Source: Acorus gramineus (Eukaryota; Streptophyta; Magnoliopsida; Acorales; Acoraceae). Taken from it: a stretch of DNA of 64,000 nucleotides. Below the pieces are notes generated by a model. It searched no databases. It was not told the DNA's origin and saw only the letters and a list, made by a program, of their open reading frames with translations. Below are positions 22,698 to 33,269 of this stretch, one piece after another; the first letter of the stretch is position 1, and each line of letters starts with the position of its first letter. The position numbers and the translations under genes were made by a program. The stretch is from the NCBI GenBank assembly GCA_030737835.1, contig CM060850.1, positions 19,932,216 to 19,996,215 on the forward strand, read 5' to 3'.

Positions 22698-23042
22698 ACC
22701 CAATAATGCCCCTGTATAAGAAACAGTACGCGAGGGGTGAGCTACAAGCTCAGTGAGTGGCTGGAAACCAATCACCATTACAACAGTTTAATGCTAAGGC
22801 AATTTCCTTTCAAGTAAAACATGGGTGAAAACCCAATAGATAACAAGGTCACGCGGCGGTGCGACCAACCTCACCCTCACCCTCACTCCTGGAGGGAGAC
22901 TCTTGGGACTCTTGGGGAGAGACTATACCGTTGGTCGAAGAGACGCGGAATTACTGGTCTACACAACACTACTGGATCATCCACATCGAGATAACTTCCC
23001 AACGATGTCCTTGAACATCGATACGTAACCGGACCCAACAAC
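22322..23042 (-). mobile_element. Family-A LTR fragment, cut by an inverted LTR
   Basis: It begins TGTCACGCCCTAGGGCGG and follows the family-A order through one copy of the GAGACTCTTGGGACTCTTGGGG module. It ends at ACCGGACCCAACAAC, where an LTR of opposite orientation starts with its own terminus. It also supplies the uninterrupted reference site for the nested insertion at 877. Confidence 0.85.
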
Positions 23043-25560
23043 TGTTATGCCTATGTCATTTGGAGCCATTTCGGTTAAGCCTTGGTCACATCTGGGTCAT
23101 TCAGGGCCTTTTCTTTTTTTCGATCGGAGTCGCTAAAATTTTGGCTTTTAGCCACCTGCGGGAGTTAGAGTACTCTGATTGGAAATCTAACTGCATATTA
23201 TGGGTCCTGGTACCGTTTAGTACTACCCATAAAAATTTCACCGAATTCCGGTAACGTTTTGAAAAATATGCAGTTCCAAATCGCATCCGGGTTTGGCCGT
23301 TACTGGGTTTCGGTGGGTGAGATATTTTCGTGTGTGGTGCTTCTCCGCACGCTTCCCAATAAAGCAAAAATAAGTGGTTGAGTGAGGGTGAGCCTAACCC
23401 TAACCTCACCACCCCCTTATGGTCACCCCAAAACACTATTTGGGCATGGAAATGACCATTTTGCCCTCTCTCTCTCTCCCCCTCTCTCCCAACTCGTGGA
23501 TCTCTCTTTCTCTCCCTCTCTTGGTCTCTTTTTCCCCTCTTTGTGTGTGTGGAGAAGGAAGGAAGAAGCAAAGGAAGGAGAAGGTGAAGGAGGAAAAGCA
23601 AGGTTTGTGTATTTGTTATTGTTGTTGTGGTTTCTCCTCTCTCAAGCACCCTCTCATGTCTTCCCCCCCCTGATTTGCAGCCAAAGAAGGCTGAGGAGGG
23701 CTGTGGAGGTGGTGGTAGTGGTTGAGGTAGTCGCAGGTGCATCGAGGGCCCCCGAATCTCCCCCTTTCATTCCCCCTCCTAGGTGAGCTCTTCCCTTCTT
23801 TTCTTGGTTTTTCATGGCTTAGGGGTTGTTGGGAAGTCATGCATGCTAGGTAGTTGGTTTAGGGTGAGTGAGAGGTGTGGGGGAGGGGTTAAAGGGGTTA
23901 AAAGAGTGCTATGCGTGTGCGCGGGTCTGTCCGCGCGCGTGCACACGCAGACGCGCGCGTAGAGGGGCGCTAACAGGCGCAGGCAGGCTCATGCGCGCGG
24001 GCGCGCTGGTGGGCGAGGAGCGGGCACGCAGGACGTGAGCGTGAGTGCGCGCGGGCGCACACGAGCATACGCGCACGCGGGGCAGTGCGTCTGGCGCCAG
24101 TGCGCGCGCGCGCGTGCGTGAGTGTGCGTGCGTGTGCAGGGGCGAGCGTGGGGCTTCCCAGGGGCTCGAGTAGGTGCCGGGGCACGCAGGCATGCGTGCG
24201 TACGCGTGTGCTCGCATGCATGCGAGCCCGTATGCGTGCATGTCTAAGTCTTTGGTATTTCTAGTAATTTCTAAGTGTTATATTATGATGTTACTCACCA
24301 AATTTGATGCCCTTACCATGCAGATCTCGTCGAAAGGGATACGCGAGGTCCCGGGTTGCGGTGAGTGGTTTGATCCAATCCCCCCCCCCCCTCGAGATGC
24401 GCTCGACGCGCGTAGTCGTGCGTCGCGCATCGATGGGGCATCCTAGCTATACTACTTGTGTAGATAAGTAGTATGGCCATGCTTAAACTATAATATGTTA
24501 GTTATCTTGCATGCTAGGCTTATATTGCATGTATTGTATCCATGTATGAATGATTGTGTTGCATGCGCCCCTCTAGTATGGGCATGTATTTCTGTAGTGT
24601 GTATGGATGTATAGAATATGGCATGCCTTAGGTAGTATTGTAATACTACTCCCACCATATTAATTGGAATTTGCAGCATGAATAAGTCTGGGTTAATAAC
24701 GGGCACCTATCTAATATTCCCTTGCGATAAGACTCGAGGGCGTGGTGTAGTTGTTGCGCCCATGCTAATGGGGCAAGGCTATGACCAACTTCATGAGATG
24801 ATGATCTCTCTCGCCCTCTCCCTCTGCACGAACTAAGTAAGTAGATGTGATTTCCTACTCGACTCAGGTTCGTTTGGAATATTGGCATGCACCTGTTAGT
24901 GCGCAAGATTTGCGCTTGACCCTTACCTTTTAAGTTGGTGATGCCAACGCATGCTTAAGTTAGGCCTTGTGTGCTTATGTGATTAATGGCCATGTATGCA
25001 TGTTTAAGTGGGCCGTACCATGTATGCATGTTGTATGATTTGTTGTTTATGATGTAAATCCATGTTAGGGGTCACCCTTATGGTCAATTATTAGATGATT
25101 GTGCATATGGTTCATGCACATAGCTAGATATATTTATTTGCGTATGTTAAAAACTGATAGGCCTATCTGAAATAGGCGTGGGTATGACCCGCTGTCGGGT
25201 TGTACCTTATTAGTTAGAGCGCTAGCGATGTAATCGCCCCGTGCATCGAGCGATGCACTCGTTTGGAATTCAGGAGAATTCATTATCTTATCGGTTTTGT
25301 TAAGCCGGTAGTTGGGGCATTAAGCTAGGCCTACCCGTGCTAGGCGTGTATATAAACCGCCTGTTGGGTTATGTGCCTTGGGATTATTTCTGCGTGAGAG
25401 CAGAGGCAACCCCCCCCCCTTGTGTCCGAGCGACGCAACCGTGTAGGAGTCGATAGTATTCGCTATCATCGATATGTGATTATCGAGAGTAGTTGTTTTT
25501 CCATTGGGTTCGCTTTGCGAACATGGAGTGTTTCCTCCCAATGTCATCCGTGTTGAAGCT
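23043..25560 (+). mobile_element. Family-A LTR in opposite orientation, truncated
   Basis: It starts exactly at an LTR terminus (TGTTATGCCTATGTCATTTG), the reverse complement of the end at 28416, and reads in sense orientation. It has a CT-rich leader region (23465-23540), a CpG-rich segment (23920-24240), a 37-nt segment with AG before and GT after (24325-24361), and a hairpin at 24449-24474. It breaks off at GTGTTGAAGCT (25560), short of the other terminus. With 25887-28416 it forms an inverted repeat of about 2.5 kb per arm. Confidence 0.8.
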
Positions 25561-28416
25561 TACAACAACACACAAGGTGGCAAAACAAAGATAATGATAA
25601 CTGATTGAAAAGCGGAAGCATAAGTTATCAACAATGTCTGTAAACTAAAAATATTATTACAGACTCGAATATACAATCACTGTCCTGTGAGAGTCAAGTC
25701 TAGTCCAAATAAAATACAACCTGTGTCACATGCACGATTTACAATACATAAAATGTCTCTAGGACTGCTGACAGCCTCGCACTCGCCACCCGCCGGAAGA
25801 ACGCTCCACGCCCATAAGACCACGCCACAGGGAAGCTCCAGCTCCATGCCCAACATTGCCCAGAAAAGAAACAGTATGCGAGGGGTGAGCTTCAACACGG
25901 ACGACATTTGGAGGAAACACTCCATGTTCGCAAAGCGAACCCAATGGAAAAATAACTACTCTCAATAATCACATATCGATGATATCGAATACTATTGTAC
26001 TCCCACACGGTTGCGTCGCTCGGACACAAGGGGGGGTTGCCTCTGCTCACACGCAGAAATAATCTCAAGGCACATAACCCAACAGGCGATTCATATACAC
26101 GCCTAGCACGGGTAGGCCTAGCTTAATGCCACAACTACCGGCTTAACAAAACTGATAAGATAATGAATTCTCCTGAATTCCAAACTAGTGCATCGCTCGG
26201 ATGCACGGGGGCGATTACATCGCTAGCGCTCTAACTAATAAGGTACAACCCGACAACGGGTCATACCCACGCCTATTTCAGATAGGCCCAATCAGTTTTA
26301 ACATGCGCATATATATATCGAGGAGAATTATATCTAGTTATGTACATGAACTACATGCATGATAACCTATCAAATAATTATAGGGATACTCCCTAACATG
26401 GATTTACATCATAATAAATCATACAACATGCATACATGGCCATTAATCACATAAGCACACAAGGCCTAACTTAAGCATGCGTTGGCATCACCAACTTAAA
26501 AGGTAAGGGTCAAGCGCAAATCTTGCGCACTAACAGGTGCATGCCAATATTCCAAACGAACCTGAGTCGAGTAGGAAATCGCATCTACTTACTTAGTTCG
26601 TGCAGAGGGAGAGGGCGAGAGAGATCATCATCTCATGAAGTTGGTCATAGCCTTGCCCCATTAGCATGGGCGCAACAACTACACCACGCCCTCGAGTCTT
26701 ATCGCAAGGGAATATTAGGCAGGTGCCCGTTATTAACCCAGACTTAATCATGCTAAAAATTCCAATTAATATGGTGGGAGTAGTATTACAATACTACCTA
26801 AGGCATGCCATATTCTATACATCCATACACATTACAGAATACATGCCCATACTAGAGGGGCGCATGCGATACAATCATTCATATATGGATACAATACATG
26901 CAATATAAGCCTAGCATGCAAGATATCTAACATATTATAGTTTAAGCATGGCCATACTACTTATCTACACAAGTAGTATAGCTAGGGTGCCCCATCGATG
27001 CGCGACGCACGACTACGCGCGTCGAGCGCATCTCGAGGGGTTGGATCAAACCACTCACCACAACCCGGGACCTCGCGCATCCCATCCGATGAGATCTGCA
27101 AGGTAAGGGCATCAAATTTGGTGAGTAACATCACATTATAACACTTAGAAATTACTAGAAATACCAAAGACTTAGACATGCACGCATACGAGCTCGCACG
27201 CATGTGAGCACGCATGTACGCACGCATGCCCGAGTGCCCCAGCACCTACCCGAGCCCCTGGGCAGCCCCACGCGTGCCCCTACACACACGCGCGCGCTCA
27301 CACTGGCGCCCTGCTGCGCCCCCAGCAGCACACCCAGACGTGCTGCCCCACGCGCGCGCACGCTCGCTTGCGCCCTCGCGCACTCACGCGCATGACCTGC
27401 GCGCGCCAGCTTCTGCGTGAACCTGGGCACTCGCTCCACGCGCACCCGCGCGCCGGCGCGCACGCGCACGCGCTCGCGCAACGCGCGCGGATAGACCCGC
27501 GCGTGCGCCCAGTACTCCCCAACCCTCCCCCCAAAACACCTCACATGCATGCCCTCCCAAACACCCTAACATGCATAAAAACCAATAAAGAAGAGGGAAA
27601 CTCACAAAAAGAGAGGGGGAAGGAAGGGGGAGATGTAGGGGCGCGCAAGCGCACCCTTGACCACCTCGACCGCCACCACCACTACCACCACCTCCATCTT
27701 TGCTTCTCTTCTTCATGGCTGAACCAAAGGGAGAGGGGAAAAAATCAGGGATCCACTATGGGGGGAGGAGAGGGAAGAGAAACAATCAACAACACTAGCA
27801 CACACACTCACCTAGTCTTACACTTGCACCTCCTCTTCTTGCTCCATCTTCTTTCTCCTTGGCTTAAAATCAAACATTTGGGGAGTGTTTGAAAGAGAGA
27901 TAGAGAGCCATAAGAGAGGAGGGAAAGTGTTCCACGAAATGAGAGAGAGGGGGAGAGAGAGAGAGGGGAAAAAAGCCATTTTTATACCCAAATAGTGCCT
28001 AGGGGTGACCATAAGGGGGGGTGAGGTTTGGGTTAGGCTCACCCACTCACATATCAAAAAATCAACAATGGTTTCTTCATCCCTAAGCAAGGTGAGGGTA
28101 AGGTTACCAAAGGTCACCACATCCCCAAAATATCACACACTATTCGACCAACCAGGAACTCTCAAAACCCGGATATGGTTTAGAACTGCATATTTTTCAA
28201 AACGTTACCGGAATTTGATGAAATTTTTATGGGTAGTATGAAACAGTACCAGGACCCATAATATGCAGTTAGATTTCTAATCAGAGCACTCCAACTCCCG
28301 CAGGTGGCTAAAAGCCAAAATTTTAGTGACTCCGATCGAAAAAAGAAAAAGGCCCTGAATGACCCAGATGTGACCAAGGCTTAACTGAAATGCCTCCAAA
28401 TAACACAGGCATAGCA
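25561..28416 (-). mobile_element. Family-A LTR, 5'-truncated and internally deleted
   Basis: It starts mid-LTR (ACAACAACACACAAGGTGG equals position 80 or so of a full copy). After GGGGTGAGCT it jumps about 1.5 kb ahead to TTCAACACGG, then runs to the true terminus GGCATAGCA at 28416. The jump sits on the short shared text AGCT. It carries the ATACTACTT hairpin (26954-26979), the 37-nt splice-flanked segment (27059-27095), and the shared block near 28,203-28,340. Confidence 0.8.
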
Positions 28417-28715
28417 GTAATGAGGCATCAGCCTATATAATATGACATGCTTGAATTTATATATAAAATAGCATTTCAAAGTCATTGATAAAATCCTTCA
28501 AAACTACATAGGAGACTAGACCCACCCACCTTTAGGTCCAATGACACAGAAACAGCCCCAGATTGGCTAAAGCACTCTAGTCAGGGACTGTCACTGACCA
28601 ACCCGACGGCTCCCATTGGGGCCGTCACTAACAAATCCGACGGCTCCATAGGGGCCGTCTAAAACATACCCGACGGCTCTCATTGGAGCCGTCCCGAGGC
28701 AGAAGCATGAAATCG
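28417..28715. repeat. Unassigned segment with three GACGGCTC hairpins
   Basis: It lies between a family-A LTR end and the family-C element. Three inverted repeats, GACGGC...GCCGTC, start at 28605, 28639 and 28672, spaced 33-34 bp; the last has 8-bp arms. Regular short dyads of this kind are common in subterminal regions of CACTA transposons, but no CACTA terminus was found. Confidence 0.6.
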
Positions 28716-29960
28716 TAAATTTTTTGTAGAAATACTACAAAACATTCTACAATTGAAAACAAGACATGAGTCGTTTTTAAAACGTTAGCTAATCAGAAAA
28801 GAATCGATTGTCGAAATCAAATCATTCGTACCAAAAATATCCAATAATTAAAATAAATCAAAACCCTTTGAAAATATCTGTGAAAACCCTAGGTCTATCA
28901 TAGGTATAAATAACCAATATGGATCTACGTTTAAACCCCAAAAATCATAAATATATGCATAGGTTCGGATCTATGCGTACAAGGTTCAAAATAAGGCCTA
29001 AAGACCATAGAAACATGATTCTACCTTAACGAATTAACCTAAACATGGTATATACATAAGCATATTTATTTTAAATGAAAGACTTACAAACCATCTTTTT
29101 TATAAAAAAAAACTTAACATCATGGCTATATCATAAGATCCCACGCCCTTTAAAATCATATGAAAATCCAATGAGAAAATCTAAGAAAGCATAAACTTCT
29201 AATATATTCATGTGAGACATAATACTATCATCAAAGCTTAAAAAACATCATAAAATCATCATTATATCATTGTTAAAACATAGCAATTCAAAATCATGCA
29301 AAAACACCTAAGAAACAAGAAGAAAACTATCCTCTTTGCTTGGAAAAACCTTGAAAACGAGATCATATTAAAAGAACATCTAAAGGGAATCATTATAAAC
29401 CAAAAACTTTTCAAAACTCTTTAGAAAACTCACCTAACCCTTGCTCGAGTTCCCTTCCCGAGCCCCTAAACAATGGTGTAGAAAAGAAGAAGAAGAAGAT
29501 CTTTTAGGGTTTGAAATTTCTAGGGTTTCAAGGCAATGAAAGAGAAAAATAGGTTTATAAGCCTCTCATACACGTGAGGAAACAATTACGACGCCAATAA
29601 TTTGCATTAATCCCGATTAATGCACCTGTTCCTTCCAAAAACGGAACCCATTTTCGAAAATGTGATTTTTTCCAGATCGACGGCTCCTATAGCATCCGTC
29701 GCCCAGGCTTCCGACAGCTCTCCCCGATCCGTCACCCATGTGCCCAACGGCAGCTATAAGATCCGTCAGACACTGTCTGACACCCCCTATTATTTAATTG
29801 GTCCATAACTCGATCTATACGCATCTGATTTGCAATCCGTAAAAAGCATTGGAAAGCCAACAAAATGAGGAATCTGACCATGCCAAATTATTAGAAATTT
29901 GGAATACTAAACATACCATAAAAGCAGGTTAATTACGGCCTAAAATTCAGAGTCGCTACA
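28716..29960 (-). repeat. Family-C LTR, 3' copy (truncated)
   Basis: This region matches 34104-35335 over its whole length with a few percent difference by eye. It ends at GAGTCGCTACA, next to the polypurine tract. It contains GACGG/CCGTC dyads at 29676-29765. It lacks the part equivalent to 33270-34103. Confidence 0.8.
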
Positions 29961-29962
29961 TC

Positions 29963-29977
29963 ATTTCCCCCTTAAAG
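29963..29977 (-). other. Polypurine tract of the family-C element
   Basis: On the minus strand the purine stretch TTTAAGGGGGAAATGA directly precedes the LTR terminus TGTAGCGACTC. This is where plus-strand DNA synthesis would be primed. Confidence 0.8.
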
Positions 29978-30059
29978 GAATTTAGTCCCTAAATTCAAGG
30001 CATACTTGAGGAAGCTGCAAACAACGCCGGATATTTCTCTCACATTTCATCTTCGCGTT

Positions 30060-32165
30060 CCAAAGTCATCTTGGGTATTACCGGATGATACTGCCACTAT
30101 ACTTTGACCAACGGAATGTTCTTGTTGCACGAGACTTGCTCTTTTTTATCTAAAGAGCTTCACCGGCTGCTCGACAATAGATTGATCTTCTTGTATTTGG
30201 ACCAAGTCTGGTTCGATGACGTGCGAAGGGTCATTTATGTATTTCCTTAGAATTAATACGTGAAATACATTGTGCACACGATCCAACTGCGGCGGTAAAG
30301 CCAAACGATAAGCTACTGGTCAACCATCTCCAAAACTTCAAACGGTCCGATGAAATGTGGATTCATCTTTCCCCATTGTCTAAATCGAGCCCCACCTTTG
30401 GATGGAGATACTTTCAGGAACACGTGATCTCCCTCCGCGAACTCCAACTCCCACCTTCAATTGTCGGTGTAGCTTTTCTGTCTACTCTGCGCCGTTCGAA
30501 GTCGATCACGAACCAATTTCACTTTGTCTATCGTATCCTGAACGAGCTCTGGCCCAGCCAGACTTCTCTCACCAACTTCGTCCCAGCACAGGTGTGCGGC
30601 AACTCCTTCCATACAACGCTTCAAATGGTGACATTTGAATGCTCGCTTGGAAGCTATTCTTGTAAGAAAATTCCGCCAAAGCTAAGTGATCCTTCCATCT
30701 TCCGCCGAAATCAATCACACATGCCTTCAACATGTCCTCTAATATATGGATCATCCTCTCAGACTGCCCATCTGACTGAGGGTGAAATGTTGTTCTAAAA
30801 TTCAACCTTATTCCCAATGCGCTTGAAGAGCACTCCAAAAGCGTGAGGTGAAACGCGAATCATGATCCGAAACGAGGCTGATTGGTGCTCCATGGAGACG
30901 AATAACCTCTCGAACATATAACTTCGCCAGCGTTTCCAGTGAATCAGTCATGCGCATCGCCATAAAATGTGCGGACTTCATCAATCGGTCCACTACAACC
31001 CAAACAGCGTCATGCCCTTTCTTTGACTTTGGTAGTCCAGTCACAAAGTCCATGGTGACATGCTCTCACTTCCACTCTGGGATTTCCAATGGTTGTAGTT
31101 TTCCAGCTGGACTTCGGTTGTCCACCTTAACTTTCTAACACACCAAGCATTTCGACACAAACTCCGCGATGTCCTTCATCCAATTCCACCAGAAGTTTAA
31201 TTTAAGATTCTGATACATCTTTGTACCACCATGGTGTATACGGTGTACCGAGACCCATGTGCCTCATCAAGGATCTTCCTTTTTAAGTCGGTATTTGAAG
31301 GGATGCAGACACGACTGCGATAACAAAGGACTCCATCATCCCGGATGGCAAAGTCCGGCCTTAGCCCTTGGCCCTTTTTAGATGAAACCTTCTTCAACTC
31401 TTCATCCACTAACTGTTCCTTCTTTATCTCATCTATGAGATCTGGCTTAATAACGAGCCATGCAAAGAGCCCTTTCTCTGATGAACGCACCACACTGAAA
31501 AGGCTGGCCGCTTCATTCAAAAGCTTCCACTTGCCAACCATCATGTGTGACAAAATTCCTGAAGGTTGATGACTTAACGCATCCACAACCATTGATGGAC
31601 CTTCGATACTTTCTTTTTCTGCCCGAGTGTCCACAATACTAGCTATGTACCCCATGCATCCGCTCTCCAGAAGGTGTTGTGCTTGCAATGCTGAAATAAG
31701 GCCCAATGGTCTGACACCTCCATCACTGACAGAACGCAAAGTACGCAACCTTGGAATCTTGAATGATATGGTCTTCGAAAAGCAGTCCACGCTGGCATGG
31801 TAGGCAGAGAGCCAATCCATGCCAAGGATGACATCAAACTTCAGAATCTCCAACAGCTGCAGATTTACGAGAAGACACTGATCTTCTATTCGGACCATAC
31901 ATCTGCAATAGACCGATCGAACGGCGATCAATTCGCCGGTAGGGGTTGCAACAATAAAGGGATTCTTTAGAGGACGAGCATATCTAAGCATGCTCTTTTC
32001 ACATATTCGAGAGATACAATAGAACGCGAAGCTTCAGAATCAAATAATACAAAAGCATCATGTCCGGCAATCAAAACCGTACCTTGGACGACTTCATCAG
32101 TCATGCGAACATCCCCCACGGTTAACGCATGGACTTGTCCACGTTGCTGCGGCTAAGCTAGCTGA
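30060..32165 (-). pseudogene. pol remnant: protease joined to integrase, RT and RNase H deleted
   Basis: The minus-strand protease region has LFDSEAS (32030-32041), where the active site is normally DSGA, and then FDVILGMDWLS. After KESIEG the frame passes straight to VVDALSHQ, the end of RNase H in intact relatives, so about 1.5 kb or more coding for RT and RNase H is missing while the frame (31991-31197) stays open. Integrase follows in broken frames: DEAHGSRYTV (zinc-binding side), [32 protein letters not shown] and HPQSDGQSER, the three acidic-residue blocks. Down to about 30,060 come the C-terminal GPFEVLE and HNVFHV text. Several stops and frame shifts are present. Confidence 0.85.
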
Positions 32166-32199
32166 CCACGCGAACCTGACGCTCTTTGTCCACCTCCAG

Positions 32200-32880
32200 C
32201 GGACTGAACATTGTGTGCTTGCGGATTTCCATTTCGCGACTTCTTCGGTTCAGGGCACTCAGCTATGCGATGCCCCAGCTTCCCGCAGTTGCATGCACGA
32301 GGATCGGTTTGTTTCTTAGGACACACATTTGATTTGTGTCCCGCTTCTCTACAAAAGTAGCAAATGACCTTGCTACGAACTCCACGATCCGGTCCTGTGA
32401 TGCCTCGTTCTGCTTCCGATTGTCAAACCTCTGACCACCACCGGGACGAGCATCATTCATATTCTTCGCACAGGCTTCATTCTCCTTCTTCCACTCCAAG
32501 CAGTCTTGTTTCATAACCAGTGCGCAATCCTTCAACTCCTCATTGACACGAATTTGGAGATTGCGTAGCCTATGGCGAATGTCGCTCCTCAGACCTTCCT
32601 GGAAACGACGGTACTTCTCTCTTTCCACTTGAATGTATTGCGGCGCAAAGACTGACAGCTCTAGGAACTTCTCTTCATATTGGGCCACAGTCATGTCATG
32701 AGTCTGACGAAGGTCAAAGAATGCTTGAACAATGCGGTCGCGCTCTGCCAGAGGATAGTACTTCTTGTAGAACATCTCTACGAATTCCTCCCAAGTGATC
32801 TGCTCGATTCCACGGTCAGAGATTGTTGATAGACGTTCCACCATTGAATAGAAGTTCCCCTCAGCTGGTGAGCTGCTAAG
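32200..32880 (-). pseudogene. gag remnant of the family-C element
   Basis: Frame 32844-32263 contains the Retrotrans_gag pattern (TWEEFVEMFYKKYYPLAERD, then MTVAQYEEKFLEL and a RRF.EGL segment). A zinc knuckle (CYFCREAGHKSNVC) and a second Cys/His group (CNCGKLGHRIAEC) continue in another frame at 32365-32230. The start of gag is not recognisable between 32,880 and the primer site. The protein would form the virus-like particle that packages element RNA. Confidence 0.8.
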
Positions 32881-33253
32881 AGAATACGTCGGCTGTCAGT
32901 CAGCACATGGTCTTGAAGATCCCTTCGAGCTCAGTGATGCGGTGCTTCAAGGCCAGTGGATCGGTGCCGACGCCTTAGAATATTGGGGGATCCATCTTCT
33001 TGAATCTCATCACCAACTGCTCGGGTTGGTTTTGATTCTCCCCTAGTCGACGAAACGCCATGTCATTTTGGTACTGAATCATCTTGGCCACAAAGGTTGG
33101 TCAGGGTTTGGAGGTATTGACGCAAAGTGTTGCTCCTACTCGCCATTTCAAGTTTTTCTGCTAGATGCAGTAACACCTAGTTAGAACGTGATCTATATGA
33201 ATGCAAACCTAATAATTCTATCCTATGTCCTTAGCCCTAACAGGAAAAACGAA

Positions 33254-33265
33254 GGCTCTAATTCA
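33254..33265 (-). other. Decayed primer-binding site
   Basis: GGCTCTAATTCA lies just inside the LTR and aligns with the GGCTCTGATACCA seen in the related element at 53624. That would be complementary to the 3' end of initiator Met tRNA. Several bases have changed. Confidence 0.5.
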
Positions 33266-33269
33266 ACTC

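Noticed and set aside
23382-23786. Open frames at 23382-23786 and 63057-63353 as genes
   Set aside because: They lie in the CT-rich leader of family-A LTRs and recur with each copy; peptides are low-complexity Ser/Pro/Leu or Glu/Lys.
23038-25566. ACAAC on both sides of the inverted LTR as a target duplication
   Set aside because: The inverted LTR lacks its second terminus, and the surrounding text is ACAAC-rich, so the match is not informative.
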